Assembly (NCBI RefSeq): GCF_024721975.1
Contig: NZ_JANQBB010000004.1
Span: 248,001-312,000 of the forward strand
Reading direction: 5' to 3'
DNA from: Paenibacillus endoradicis
GTDB lineage: Bacteria; Bacillota; Bacilli; Paenibacillales; Paenibacillaceae
DNA: 64,000 nucleotides
Under the pieces are notes generated by a model that saw only the letters and a list, made by a program, of their open reading frames with translations, searched no databases and was not told the origin of the DNA. Each line of letters starts with the position of its first letter. Positions within the stretch are counted from its first letter, which is position 1. A program made the position numbers and the translations under genes. Positions 43,856 through 53,064 of this stretch are shown here, piece by piece.

Positions 43856-45160
43856 TCAGTATGTTGTTTTGGGTGTGAAACTGCCAATCCCTTTTAATTC
43901 AAAGTCAAAGAAATTAAGAATAATTTGATTTTGAGTTTCAATACAGTAATATTTATCAATATCTGCTTTTCCACCTTGCAGCATATTTGCAAGTATAGGA
44001 GAGAAAAGTGGTAAGTCAGTCAGACTTAAATGTTTAGCACCTTGGAAATGAACGGTATATACCTCTGAAAAAGTTTTATCAGCCGCTTTATTTGCCGCAT
44101 AAGTAGAGCTGTTATCTAGCTGTATCCAAACATCATCAGAGTAGAGATTAAGAAGTGGAGTCGAGTAGGTGTTACCTTTGACAACTAGATCATTAGTCTC
44201 TTTATCATAAATAAGCTCACTAAACATCGGACCATCAATGTTGACAACGGCATCTATATCATCACGCTCTCTGCCTAGCCAAACACTAGCTGCACCTCCC
44301 ATTGAGTGCCCGAAAACGCCTATTTTATCTGTATTGATAAGCTGATAAATGGGATCATTATCACTTTTAGAATTATTGAGTATCATATCAATTACAAAAT
44401 TCATATCGTCTGTTCGCAGCTTCATCCATTTTTGAAAGAGCACATAGGCTTGCTCAATTGTGTAAATGCCATCTTTGTTGGCATTGCTGACTTCCTGATA
44501 AAATTCTGTATTGATGATAGAAGTCTTTCCATCTTCTGAAGCGGTATAAAAGGAATGATAGGGATGGTCAATCGAAACTACTACATAACCGTGGCTTGCA
44601 AGCTCCGTATAGGTGGATGCATTGCTAGATCTTATACCGTATGCCCCATGTGAGAACACTAAAAGTGGGTATGTGTCATCTGCATTTTTGGGATACCAAA
44701 ATTCCACATTAACATGTCTGTTTTCCCCCGTGTTGATAAATTCCTCAATGCGGTTTTTGTCTGTGTAGGTGTAAGTAGCGGTTGTCACTTCATATTCACC
44801 TGTAACTTTTGGTGATTGATACTGCGGAAAAACAAGTGCAGGAGCAAGTGCAATTATGAACAAAAATATCATAATAATTGCTTTTCTGACGATATGAGAG
44901 ACTTTGTATTTTTTGGTGTTTACTTTGTTCCTGATAAGCGAAAACGCTCCGTTTACCGCTAGTATGAATAGCAGTACTGCAAGCAATATCCAGCGGAAAC
45001 TCCAACTAATAACTGATAAAAGGGCGAGAACTGTAAATGTAATAAATATAGCAATTCTAGCCCAGTTTCTTAATCTAAGATGGTATTGCTTCGTTACAAT
45101 GCAATATAATGCAAGAGTAATTTCCATCATCAAAGCAATTATAAATAGTAATGTTCCCAT
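43856..45160 (-). CDS. membrane-anchored alpha/beta hydrolase (PAF-acetylhydrolase/dienelactone type)
   Basis: 434 residues. Four helices occupy about residues 1-110, then an extracytoplasmic alpha/beta hydrolase with YPLLVFSHGAYGIRSSNAST (oxyanion region), the nucleophile elbow GVFGHSMGGAASVWLG, VVNIDGPMF (acid region) and the late His in FQGAKHLSLTD. The nearest pattern is the PAF-AH/chlorophyllase-like lipase group. The ribosome site AAGGAAGG lies at the end of a 27-bp perfect hairpin just before the ATG, implying translational control. Substrate unknown; a lipid or ester outside the cell is likely. Confidence 0.83.
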   Translation of the reverse strand: MGTLLFIIALMMEITLALYCIVTKQYHLRLRNWARIAIFITFTVLALLSVISWSFRWILLAVLLFILAVNGAFSLIRNKVNTKKYKVSHIVRKAIIMIFLFIIALAPALVFPQYQSPKVTGEYEVTTATYTYTDKNRIEEFINTGENRHVNVEFWYPKNADDTYPLLVFSHGAYGIRSSNASTYTELASHGYVVVSIDHPYHSFYTASEDGKTSIINTEFYQEVSNANKDGIYTIEQAYVLFQKWMKLRTDDMNFVIDMILNNSKSDNDPIYQLINTDKIGVFGHSMGGAASVWLGRERDDIDAVVNIDGPMFSELIYDKETNDLVVKGNTYSTPLLNLYSDDVWIQLDNSSTYAANKAADKTFSEVYTVHFQGAKHLSLTDLPLFSPILANMLQGGKADIDKYYCIETQNQIILNFFDFELKGIGSFTPKTTY

Positions 45161-45172
45161 AGTAGTAGATTC

Positions 45173-45228
45173 CTTCCTTTTTCTTATTTTTTATGATGAA
45201 GTCATCATAAAAAATAAGAAAAAGGAAG
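45173..45228 (-). promoter_or_regulatory. 27-bp perfect hairpin burying the hydrolase ribosome site
   Basis: A perfect inverted repeat of 27 bp with only two bases between the arms (45173-45199 and 45202-45228). In the minus-strand transcript the 5' arm pairs with the A-rich arm ending in GGAAG, which overlaps the AAGGAAGG ribosome site of the hydrolase gene at 45160. It is too A-T rich and too close to the start codon to be a useful terminator. It could be an RNA thermosensor, an ion or helicase switch, or a scar of palindromic DNA. Confidence 0.65.
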
Positions 45229-45273
45229 TATATAGATAATCGATAAGTTGTATCTACAGGCAAATAAGTTGCA

Positions 45274-45313
45274 AAAAAATAGCGGTAAGCTTCAAAGCTT
45301 ACCGCTATTTTTT
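45274..45313. terminator. Rho-independent terminator after the DUF3021 gene
   Basis: A perfect 19-bp stem (AAAAAATAGCGGTAAGCTT and its complement) with a 2-base loop lies 37 bases beyond the minus-strand DUF3021 gene. Confidence 0.85.
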
Positions 45314-45350
45314 GCAGACAAAAGCTGCTTTACTATTTTACTGCATACTC

Positions 45351-45782
45351 TCAAATGTTTTCTTCTTTAAATTCTTTTAGTTTTTCGTTAATCTTCTGGG
45401 CTTCTTTTTTATCATTTTGCCATGACAGTATACGAACGATGGAATAGATTACTGCTATTTCCAATACTAAAATGAGAATGCTTGACGCACTATTCACAAC
45501 ACCAATTACAAGAGCAAGGGAAATCAATAAAATCTCCAAAGCTAAAAAATGAATGATTATTCTTACACGCATATTATTCTCACTTATATCATTAGAAGAA
45601 TACAAAATAAATCCAGTTAGGGCTCCTACAAGAGAAAAGATCATAATGATATAAATTGAATTCAAATTAAACACCATATTTGGGAAAAAGATTTGTCTCA
45701 AAATAGTTATAATAATAATTATTGATCCGAAAATTATAAAGAAAGTTTTAATGATATCCTTTGATAATTCAGTAATATTCAC
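45351..45782 (-). CDS. DUF3021-family membrane protein
   Basis: 143 residues with four membrane helices (FFIIFGSIIIIITILRQIF, IYIIMIFSLVGALTGFIL, IIIHFLALEILLISLALVI and ILILVLEIAVIYSIVRI) and a charged cytoplasmic tail. The start is GTG 45782 after AAAGGAGG; the longer frame to 45887 overlaps the regulator gene. DUF3021 proteins are nearly always encoded beside a LytTR DNA-binding protein, as here, and are thought to modulate or inhibit it from the membrane. Confidence 0.83.
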   Translation of the reverse strand: MNITELSKDIIKTFFIIFGSIIIIITILRQIFFPNMVFNLNSIYIIMIFSLVGALTGFILYSSNDISENNMRVRIIIHFLALEILLISLALVIGVVNSASSILILVLEIAVIYSIVRILSWQNDKKEAQKINEKLKEFKEENI

Positions 45783-45795
45783 TTTTGTTCCTCCT

Positions 45796-46233
45796 TTACA
45801 ATCCGAGCATATTTTTAAGCACGGGCACATACTGCCTTGATACAACAACACGTTCTCCGTTATCAAGTAATGCTTCAAATCTGCCACTTATTGATGGATG
45901 AATAACTGAAATCTTAGCTATGTTCAATACAGTTGATTTGGATGCACGAAAAAATTTCCGTTCTTTACATAAATCCTCTAACTCATAAAGCTTTTGTTTG
46001 ACTTCAAAAACTCTATCGTGGCAGTAAATAAACACCTTTCCGTCAACTGCTTCGAAATAATAGATATCACTAAGTATTATACGATGAATACTGTCATTAC
46101 TGTATCCAAGCAGAATGTGGCTTTCTGTTTTCAACTTATTTACTATTTCGCATATTGCTCCATCTACTTCATGGCACCTAATGAGGATTTCCTCTTCTTC
46201 TTCTTTGCTTATTTCTTCTATTGTAATTTTAAT
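45796..46233 (-). CDS. stand-alone LytTR-domain transcriptional regulator
   Basis: The LytTR DNA-binding domain fills the C-terminal half (SIHRIILSDIYYFEAVDGKVFI, FFRASKSTVLNIAKI, NGERVVVSRQYVPVLKNML). In-frame sequence upstream of the TTG at 46134 encodes a typical beginning (IKITIEEISKEEEEEILIRC, then HEVDGAICEIVNKL) with no ATG, GTG or TTG. AGGTGA is placed four bases before an ATT codon at 46233, giving 145 residues, the normal family length. It is 13 bases before the DUF3021 gene. The pair resembles other LytTR-DUF3021 systems that control their own operon and envelope genes. Confidence 0.82.
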   Translation of the reverse strand: MKITIEEISKEEEEEILIRCHEVDGAICEIVNKLKTESHILLGYSNDSIHRIILSDIYYFEAVDGKVFIYCHDRVFEVKQKLYELEDLCKERKFFRASKSTVLNIAKISVIHPSISGRFEALLDNGERVVVSRQYVPVLKNMLGL

Positions 46234-46730
46234 ACCCTCACCTACTTCATTAAATAACTAGTGCTTTATTTCATGTAGAGATTACCCAATTGTACTCATT
46301 TGTTTGATCAGAAAAGCAGTGACTACTATATAAACAACCACTGCTGTGGGTACGATTATTTTATTTAATAATGGTAAAATTTGTACTACAATGGATAATA
46401 TCAAAGAAACGTTCTTTTGAAAAGGTATATTCAGATCTGTATACGCATGAGCGTGAGGTAAGACATGTTTTTATCAGGCAATTAAAGCAAATTAGTTTGA
46501 AGGCAACTTGGAGAATGTTGTAAGATCAAGTAGAATAGAGTCAATGATGAATTTAAACAATATATAATTATTATTATAGTGATAGATATTTTTAATCCTT
46601 AAATATTTTTGAAAAGATTATAATGAATACATATAAAGTGTGTGACTAGGTAGGAAATCGGCTTGTTGTAACTGCTAAGAATGAACGCCTACGTCTTTTT
46701 TGAAAATTATAGGGGATAAGGAAGGTTAAA
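46234..46730. other. intergenic stretch with a possible membrane-peptide fragment
   Basis: No standard gene is present. On the minus strand an open frame ending at 46282 encodes a hydrophobic tail (LSIVVQILPLLNKIIVPTAV, then VVYIVVTAFLIKQ), one or two membrane helices, without a good start or ribosome site; it may be the remnant of a membrane protein. On the plus strand a 50-codon frame (46371-46523) has no recognisable match. AT-rich sequence up to 46730 should hold the mqo promoter. Confidence 0.4.
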
Positions 46731-48233
46731 ATGAGCGACAGACAGCAAAAAACAGACGTTATCTTAATTGGTGCCGGTGTCATGAGTGCGACTTTGGGAT
46801 CTTTACTTAAAGAATTAGCACCAGAATGGGAAATTAAAGTATTTGAAAAGCTCTCAGACGCAGGAGAGGAAAGCTCTAACGAATGGAATAATGCGGGAAC
46901 AGGGCATGCTGCACTGTGCGAGCTTAACTATACCTCCGAAAAATCGGACGGATCAATAGACATTAGCAAAGCTATACAGATTAATGAACAGTTTCAGCTT
47001 TCAAGACAGTTTTGGTCTTATCTTGTCAATAAAAATCTGATCCGTAATCCTCAGGAATTTATTATGCCATTACCTCATATGAGTATGGTACAAGGTGAAA
47101 AAAATGTATCGTTTTTGAAAAAACGTTATGAAGCGTTATCAGACAATCCACTATTTCAAGGGATGGAATTTTCTGATGACCCGGAAAAATTGATGGAATG
47201 GATTCCACTTATTATGGAAGGCCGTACATCGAATGAACCGATAGCAGCAACTAAAATCGACTCTGGCACAGATGTCAACTTTGGTGCGTTAACACGCATG
47301 ATGTTTGACCACTTGAAGAGTAAAAACGTTCAAATAAATTATAACCATAGTGTTAGTGATCTTAGTCGTACGAGCGACGGATCATGGGAACTGAAAGTGA
47401 AAAATCTCAATAGTAATAAAGTCGAACGCCATACTGCAAAATTCGTCTTTATCGGCGGCGGTGGCGGAAGCCTTCCTTTATTACAAAAAACGGGTATTCC
47501 AGAATCTAAACATATTGGTGGATTCCCGGTTAGCGGACTATTCATGGTGTGTAATAATCCTGATGTTGTAGCGCTGCATCATGCCAAAGTATACGGGAAA
47601 GCTAAAGTTGGTGCTCCGCCAATGTCTGTTCCGCATCTGGATACTAGATTTATTGATAACAAAAAATCATTGCTGTTTGGACCATTTGCTGGCTTTTCAC
47701 CGAAGTTCTTAAAAACAGGTTCAATGTTCGATCTAATTGGTTCTGTTAAACCGAATAATGTTTTGACGATGCTGGCGGCAGGTGTGAAAGAGATGTCGTT
47801 AACTAAATATCTGATCCAGCAAGTGCTATTGTCGAATGAAAAGCGTATGGAAGAATTAAGAGAATTTATCCCTAATGCGAAAAGCGAGGATTGGGGTATC
47901 GTAGTTGCAGGTCAACGCGTGCAAGTTATTAAAGATACTGTAGCAGGTGGCAGGGGAACACTTCAGTTTGGTACCGAAGTTGTTAGTGCCTCTGATGGCT
48001 CTGTAGCTGCATTGTTAGGTGCTTCTCCAGGTGCTTCTACTGCCGTTCATGTCATGCTAGACTTATTTAATAAATGCTTCCCACAGCATATTAAAGAGTG
48101 GGAGCCGAAATTAAAAGAAATGATTCCTTCTTATGGAAAGTCATTAGCGGAAAATCGCGAGCTTTTCAACGAAATTCATACTTCAACAGATAAAGTGCTT
48201 AATCTAAGTGCAAAATTACCAAAACGTAGCTAA
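46731..48233 (+). CDS. mqo: malate:quinone oxidoreductase
   Basis: 500 residues, the usual Mqo length. FAD-binding is seen in [20 protein letters not shown] (GxGxxS/G), followed by [18 protein letters not shown], the conserved family block, and the C-terminal [17 protein letters not shown]. This peripheral membrane flavoprotein oxidises malate to oxaloacetate and passes electrons to menaquinone, bypassing NAD-dependent malate dehydrogenase. GGAAGG precedes the ATG. Single gene with a strong terminator. Confidence 0.95.
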   Translation: MSDRQQKTDVILIGAGVMSATLGSLLKELAPEWEIKVFEKLSDAGEESSNEWNNAGTGHAALCELNYTSEKSDGSIDISKAIQINEQFQLSRQFWSYLVNKNLIRNPQEFIMPLPHMSMVQGEKNVSFLKKRYEALSDNPLFQGMEFSDDPEKLMEWIPLIMEGRTSNEPIAATKIDSGTDVNFGALTRMMFDHLKSKNVQINYNHSVSDLSRTSDGSWELKVKNLNSNKVERHTAKFVFIGGGGGSLPLLQKTGIPESKHIGGFPVSGLFMVCNNPDVVALHHAKVYGKAKVGAPPMSVPHLDTRFIDNKKSLLFGPFAGFSPKFLKTGSMFDLIGSVKPNNVLTMLAAGVKEMSLTKYLIQQVLLSNEKRMEELREFIPNAKSEDWGIVVAGQRVQVIKDTVAGGRGTLQFGTEVVSASDGSVAALLGASPGASTAVHVMLDLFNKCFPQHIKEWEPKLKEMIPSYGKSLAENRELFNEIHTSTDKVLNLSAKLPKRS

Positions 48234-48328
48234 CGGTCATGATGTTAAAAACTATGGAATGCAATAAAATTGATAATTAACAAATAATCAAAGTATGAAT
48301 GAAGGATTAACCTTATATAGACAAACAT

Positions 48329-48368
48329 AAAGGCATGAACCAAGGAAAAACTTTGGTTCATGCCTTTT
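48329..48368. terminator. bidirectional Rho-independent terminator
   Basis: A perfect 15-bp stem (AAAGGCATGAACCAA / TTGGTTCATGCCTTT) with an 8- to 9-base loop lies between mqo and the convergent ABC permease gene. Confidence 0.85.
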
Positions 48369-48406
48369 GCTTTTTAAGAGTAACGTGCATTTGTTTACAT
48401 CCGAGC

Positions 48407-49252
48407 CTACTTAATAGCACCTGCCGTAACGCCTTCTGCAATTTGCTTCTGAAAGATAATGTATAAAATAAGTACAGGAACAATGGAAAGAAATAATCCA
48501 GCAAATAGAGGTCCCCACTCCGTTCGATATTGCATTTCTGTTTGCATGACAGCCATACCGACGGGAAGCGTATAAAGATCGGGTTTATTCGTAAATACCG
48601 TTCCCATAATATACTCGTTCCAAATCGTTAACCCGTTCATAATAGCTACTGAGATCAATCCTGATTTGGCTAATGGAAGCATGACTGAGAAGAATGTTTT
48701 GGAGTAACCGGCACCGTCGATATAGGCAGCTTCTTCTAATTCTCTAGGTAGCATTCTGAAAAAGCTTACTAGTACAAATATTCCAAATGGTAGAGAACTT
48801 GCTGAGTAGACAATGATTAGTCCTAGTAGGTTATTAATTAGTCCTAGATCATTTAACAAGAAGAATAGTGGAATTAATCCTAGAATCATTGGAATCATCA
48901 TAGCTGATAAGTAGAGTGAGTATAGTGTGTTTCCAACTTTAAATGTGAATCTTGCTAAAATATATGCAGACGTTGAAGCTAGAAATAATGAGACGATAAC
49001 ACTGCCTGCTGTAACAATGATAGAGTTCGTGAAAAACCCTCCAAAGCCGTATTTAGTCCATACGTAGCTGAAATTAGACCATAATAACGGGAAATCAGGA
49101 AGTGCCCACGGTTTGTCTAACATAAATTGCTGATTGTTTTTTAATGCTCCTAGTAATGTCCAGACTAGCGGATAGACAACGGCTATAGTCCATATAAGTA
49201 AGATGAGATAGGTCAATATTCGAGCAAGCGGATGCTGCTTATTGAGTACCAT
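48407..49252 (-). CDS. carbohydrate ABC transporter permease (MalG/NgcG-like)
   Basis: 281 residues with six helices and the EAA loop EEAAYIDGAGYSKTFFSVML. The C-terminus FQKQIAEGVTAGAIK is the conserved MalG-type end. It follows the other permease gene by 14 bases. No ATPase gene is linked; an MsmX-type shared ATPase would be used. Confidence 0.92.
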   Translation of the reverse strand: MVLNKQHPLARILTYLILLIWTIAVVYPLVWTLLGALKNNQQFMLDKPWALPDFPLLWSNFSYVWTKYGFGGFFTNSIIVTAGSVIVSLFLASTSAYILARFTFKVGNTLYSLYLSAMMIPMILGLIPLFFLLNDLGLINNLLGLIIVYSASSLPFGIFVLVSFFRMLPRELEEAAYIDGAGYSKTFFSVMLPLAKSGLISVAIMNGLTIWNEYIMGTVFTNKPDLYTLPVGMAVMQTEMQYRTEWGPLFAGLFLSIVPVLILYIIFQKQIAEGVTAGAIK

Positions 49253-49266
49253 GAAGGGTTCACTCC

Positions 49267-50160
49267 TTAGGCTAATTCAGTCGTATTTTTACTTAATAAT
49301 TTTTGAAGTGCCACGGTTGTGATAAGAGATAGTACTAGAATAAGAACGCCAATGGCAGCTGCATATCCCATATGATATTGTCTGAAGCCCATTTGATACA
49401 GATAAGAGCCCATAACTTGTGTAGCATTATCTGGACCACCTTCCGTCATAATCCAAACAATAATAAATGAACCATTTAATGTGGTCATCACAATATGTAA
49501 AATACTAACCTTCATCTGATCCCAGATGAGAGGTAGTGTCAAACTCCAAAATTGTTGATTTTGCGTTGCGCCATCCAAGTCCGCAGCCTCGTAAAGTTCA
49601 GTGGGTATACTTAAAATAGCGGCAATTAACAAAATCATATAAAAACCTATACCAGCCCATATCGATGGCCATAATAATGACCACATAGCTAGGTTCTCAG
49701 ATCCAAGCCAAGAAATTTGGACCGGAGTCTCGGTAAACAGTGACAAAAAACTGTTAATAAACCCTAAGTTAGGGCTGTAAAGATAACGAAATAAGACGCC
49801 AATAACGACAACGGAAATAACATTAGGAATAAAAAATATAACACGAAAAATATTTCTGCCTACAACTTTTAAGCGAGTTACGCTGACAGCGAATATAGTA
49901 GCAAGTAGCATAATTCCAATGACTTTACCGACAACTAGAAAGTAGTCATTTTTAATTGCTGTCCATATGATCGGATCAGAGAGTAGGTCGAGGAAATTTT
50001 GTATACCTATAAAATCCATATCCTTTGTTCTACCAGACCAATCAAAGAATGAGATTTGGATTCCTTTTATAATTGGATAAAGTGTAAATATACAGAAAAA
50101 TAAAAATGTAGGTAATAAAAATATCGTTATAAAGCCTGTTCGTTTAAGGCGTGGAGACAT
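49267..50160 (-). CDS. carbohydrate ABC transporter permease (MalF/NgcF-like)
   Basis: 297 residues, six helices, EAA loop YEAADLDGATQNQQFWSLTL. The start is ATG 50160 (MSPRLKRTGF), eight bases after AGGAGG; the longer frame to 50199 lies upstream of that site. It pairs with the MalG-like gene and the binding protein at 50326 in one leftward operon. Confidence 0.92.
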   Translation of the reverse strand: MSPRLKRTGFITIFLLPTFLFFCIFTLYPIIKGIQISFFDWSGRTKDMDFIGIQNFLDLLSDPIIWTAIKNDYFLVVGKVIGIMLLATIFAVSVTRLKVVGRNIFRVIFFIPNVISVVVIGVLFRYLYSPNLGFINSFLSLFTETPVQISWLGSENLAMWSLLWPSIWAGIGFYMILLIAAILSIPTELYEAADLDGATQNQQFWSLTLPLIWDQMKVSILHIVMTTLNGSFIIVWIMTEGGPDNATQVMGSYLYQMGFRQYHMGYAAAIGVLILVLSLITTVALQKLLSKNTTELA

Positions 50161-50325
50161 GTTGTTCCTCCTTTTGTCATGATATTCGTCTAGATTCAAT
50201 ATCGAATATGAAGCGCACTTGGGAAGTTTGGTACTCTTGTACGATTAACGCACACAAGAGTTTCCGTCATCCACAAGCAGCGCTCCATCTTTTTGATTCA
50301 ATACTATTTTATTTAAGAGATGAAT

Positions 50326-51681
50326 CTACTTGCGTGCTTTTGCTGCTGCCTCTTCTAGACGAGTCATCCATTCTTCAGGCGTAATCTTGCCAATAGACAA
50401 TGCTAAAGTAGAATCTTGTTTCACTTTTTCTACGTCTGCATTAAGTATAGTTACAGGAGCAACGACTGTAGTATCAGCATTGAAGAAGTTCATCGCATCT
50501 TTAACGACGCCACTTGCAGATGAGTTGCTTAGATCAGCTTTAACGTTCATAATCGCACCAGTTAACTCTGCCCAACGAAGAGCATTTTGTTTCGTGAATG
50601 CATATTGAAGGAAAGCTTTAGCTGCTTCAGGATTTTTAGCATCTTTAGCGATAGCAATCGTAGCTGTGTAAGGAATAACGATGTTATTTTCACCAGCTGC
50701 TTGAGCAACAGAAGGAATGAATCCGAAGTCAAAGCCTTCAGGGGTATCATTTTTCATCTCATTTTCTAACCATAGACCATTAGGAATGAAGGCAGCTTTA
50801 TGTTGTAGCCATTGTGCTTGTGACTCTGTATGATTTAATGCTACGGAACCTGGATCGATCAAGCCTTTATCAACTAATTGCATAAATTGTGCTAATGCTT
50901 TTTTCACAGCATCGTTAGAGAAGCTACCTTCTTCAAGATTAACCTGACTTGTCAGAATGGAAGTATCGCCACCGTTAGCAGCAACCATTGCTGAATCTAT
51001 TAGACCACCATTAATGTAATAAGGGTATACACCTGTATGGAGTAGTGCAGGCATGCCAGAAGCTTTAATTTGCTCACTTACAGCAATAAATTCATCCCAG
51101 TTCGTCGGTACTGCCCAGTTGTTTTTTGTGAAGAGTGCTTTATCGTAGAACATTCCCCATGAACCGAATACTAGCGGTAAGTTATAATTTTTATCACCGT
51201 TAAATACGGACGGTTGTGAAATTAGAATATCTTTAATTTTTTCGCCGTCTACATTGACAGCTGTATCAAGGAAACTAGTTATATCCATTAATTGATCATC
51301 AACAACCATCTGACGCTCATTGGAACCAGCGCCATCGATATAGATAACATCGGGTGGATCGTTTGAAATCCAACGAGGTTGCATTTGCTCGTTAATTTTA
51401 GGACCTGCGCTTTGAATAATATTCAGATCGGGATTGGCTTTTTTGAAACCCTCGATCACTTCTAGCCACCAAGCATCTCCATATCCGCCTACGAAGTACT
51501 GAATCTCAAAATCGCCTTTTAGACCAGTTGTTGTAGCTTCTGGATCCTTGTTAGTATCTGTAGTAGCTGGTTTGTCTGTATTAGTGCCTTTAACGTTGGT
51601 GTTGGTAGCGTTGTTACCACAAGCTACTGTTGTTAATAAGATACAAATTACGCTGCATAACAATAATGTTTTCAATTTCAT
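50326..51681 (-). CDS. sugar-binding lipoprotein, NgcE-like (GlcNAc/chitobiose type)
   Basis: 451 residues. The signal peptide ends in LLTTVACGN with the lipid-anchored Cys. Several blocks recall NgcE, the GlcNAc/diacetylchitobiose-binding protein of Streptomyces: FVGGYGDAWW, NEQMQPRWISNDPPDVIYID, SWGMFYDKALF, LNHTESQAQWLQHKAAFIPN and GLWLENEMK. This is stronger than generic family-1 similarity. With the GlcNAc-type PTS encoded divergently at 52 kb, amino-sugar import is the best guess. A 165-base gap separates it from the permease genes. Confidence 0.85.
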   Translation of the reverse strand: MKLKTLLLCSVICILLTTVACGNNATNTNVKGTNTDKPATTDTNKDPEATTTGLKGDFEIQYFVGGYGDAWWLEVIEGFKKANPDLNIIQSAGPKINEQMQPRWISNDPPDVIYIDGAGSNERQMVVDDQLMDITSFLDTAVNVDGEKIKDILISQPSVFNGDKNYNLPLVFGSWGMFYDKALFTKNNWAVPTNWDEFIAVSEQIKASGMPALLHTGVYPYYINGGLIDSAMVAANGGDTSILTSQVNLEEGSFSNDAVKKALAQFMQLVDKGLIDPGSVALNHTESQAQWLQHKAAFIPNGLWLENEMKNDTPEGFDFGFIPSVAQAAGENNIVIPYTATIAIAKDAKNPEAAKAFLQYAFTKQNALRWAELTGAIMNVKADLSNSSASGVVKDAMNFFNADTTVVAPVTILNADVEKVKQDSTLALSIGKITPEEWMTRLEEAAAKARK

Positions 51682-51722
51682 TGTGTTAGCTCCCTTTTTT
51701 ATAATATTTTCATTTCATCCAA

Positions 51723-51800
51723 GTTCAAAAAGTTGGCTTTCAGCTTCGATGCCGATTAAGACTCCTGCATTATTTCGTTATCAAAGTCAGCTTTTTGAAC
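51723..51800. repeat. long-stem palindromic element
   Basis: GTTCAAAAAGTTGGCTTT (51723-51740) pairs with AAAGTCAGCTTTTTGAAC (51783-51800), two G-T pairs, around a 42-base core. It lies 42 bases upstream of the lipoprotein start, between divergent operons. It has the look of a small dispersed genomic repeat and I suspect relatives elsewhere in Paenibacillus, but that needs a genome search. Confidence 0.5.
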
Positions 51801-51838
51801 AACCTCATCTAGATAAGTAGGTGTACAAGCAAAAAAGG

Positions 51839-51904
51839 ACATAAGTCGTGTAAGCATAATACTACTGCTTACATAACTAATGCCCTCTCGGTTACACGTT
51901 ATGT
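51839..51904. other. second stem-loop in the divergent intergenic region
   Basis: ACATAAGTCGTGTAA (51839-51853) pairs with TTACACGTTATGT (51892-51904) except for a 2-base bulge, and an inner hairpin GTAAGC / GCTTAC (51850-51855 and 51867-51872) can replace the end of the outer stem. The role is unknown; it could be a binding site or leader fold for the leftward ABC operon. Confidence 0.45.
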
Positions 51905-52048
51905 GTTCTTATCTATTTGATTGACCATAGCATACATCCACATTTTTACATTGTCAATAAGGAATGTAATTTTTATTATATTAAAGCATAGGATGTATTA
52001 ATTGACTTTGCAAAAAATTTACAATAAAATGATAATTAGTAGTTAGAA

Positions 52049-52078
52049 GGCGTGTTACTAGTATACTAGGCATGAGCC
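52049..52078 (+). promoter_or_regulatory. RAT site (ribonucleic antiterminator)
   Basis: The RNA segment from GGCGTGTTACTAG to CTAGGCATGAGCC fits the RAT consensus of LicT/GlcT/SacY-type antiterminators, with the internal UGUUAC and AGGCA loops and closing GG/CC ends. Its 3' part (GAGCC) is also the 5' arm of the terminator that follows, so protein binding here would prevent termination. Confidence 0.7.
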
Positions 52079-52124
52079 GAGAAAGACCAACTGTTCTTTT
52101 TGTTGGCTTTTTCGGCTCTTTTTT
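52074..52124 (+). terminator. conditional terminator of the PTS operon leader
   Basis: GAGCCGAGAAAGACCAAC pairs with GTTGGCTTTTTCGGCTC (one bulge) and is followed by TTTTTT. It overlaps the RAT and sits about 60 bases upstream of the antiterminator gene, so it should block the operon unless the BglG-family protein is bound. Confidence 0.8.
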
Positions 52125-52184
52125 ATAGTATGAGAATAATTATAGGGAAAAGGGACGTTGATTTCCTTTAGGGGGGCTTGGGAG

Positions 52185-53048
52185 TTGAGTAATGATAGCT
52201 TACTTAAAATCGATCGTATTGTAGGTAACAATGTAATCCTCACTTCTCATGCAATCACAAACAAAGAATATGTGCTATTTGGTAAAGGATTAGGGTTTAC
52301 CTCAAAAGGAAATCAAAGCATTCATATCAACGACCCGCAAATAGAAAGACGATATCGATTGGATGAAGAGCAGCCGAGTAGTCAGTTTCAAGCTCTTATT
52401 GAAAATATTGATCCTCAAGTCATCCATATCTCTGAGCAAATTATCGATAAAGTAAAAGATCGGTTAGGAACTCCAGTACAGCCTAAAGTTTATTTCGCAC
52501 TCCCCAATCATATTCAATTCGTCATTTACCGCTTAAAAAATGAGATGGAGATTATAAATCCATTTTTGTCTGAGACAAGATTAAGTTTTCCTCAAGAATA
52601 TGAAATTGCTACAGAAGCAGTAGACATGATTAATGCGCATTTTCAATTAGAAATCCCTGAGGATGAAATCGGCTTTTTAACATTACATATTCATACCTGT
52701 ACAGAAACGGTATCGGTAGGACAATTAGTCAAAGTAAGAGGGCTTCTTAACAAAATTGTTGATTATATTGAAGAAAAAATGGGCTTCAAGCTTCAAAGAA
52801 CAAGTATGGATTATGTTCGGCTTGTAACACATCTTCGAGGTGCAGTGGAACGTATTATAGAGGGTCAACATATTGTTAATCCGTTTACGACAGAAATTAA
52901 AAATTTTCACTCAGATATTTATGAAATCGCAATAGAGTTAGCTGAAATTATAAGTGAAGAATTAGATGTAGTCGTTTCTGAAGATGAAATAGGTTATATA
53001 GCCATTCATTTATATCGGTTATTTCAAATTGAATTATTCACTAGATGA
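52185..53048 (+). CDS. BglG-family transcriptional antiterminator (GlcT-like)
   Basis: 287 residues, starting at TTG 52185, eight bases after a run of G (AGGGGGG). The N-terminal CAT RNA-binding domain (about 1-55; LLKIDRIVGNNVILTSH, EYVLFGKGLGF) is followed by two PTS regulation domains: PRD1 (about 70-170, with DEIGFLTLHIHT) and PRD2 (about 175-285, with YVRLVTHLRGAVERI and DEIGYIAIHLYRLF). Phosphorylation of PRD histidines by its own PTS and HPr switches RNA binding. It heads the EIIA-EIICB-HPr operon and its target RAT-terminator lies just upstream, giving autoregulation by substrate availability. Confidence 0.92.
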   Translation: MSNDSLLKIDRIVGNNVILTSHAITNKEYVLFGKGLGFTSKGNQSIHINDPQIERRYRLDEEQPSSQFQALIENIDPQVIHISEQIIDKVKDRLGTPVQPKVYFALPNHIQFVIYRLKNEMEIINPFLSETRLSFPQEYEIATEAVDMINAHFQLEIPEDEIGFLTLHIHTCTETVSVGQLVKVRGLLNKIVDYIEEKMGFKLQRTSMDYVRLVTHLRGAVERIIEGQHIVNPFTTEIKNFHSDIYEIAIELAEIISEELDVVVSEDEIGYIAIHLYRLFQIELFTR

Positions 53049-53064
53049 GAGAGAGGGATTTCGA

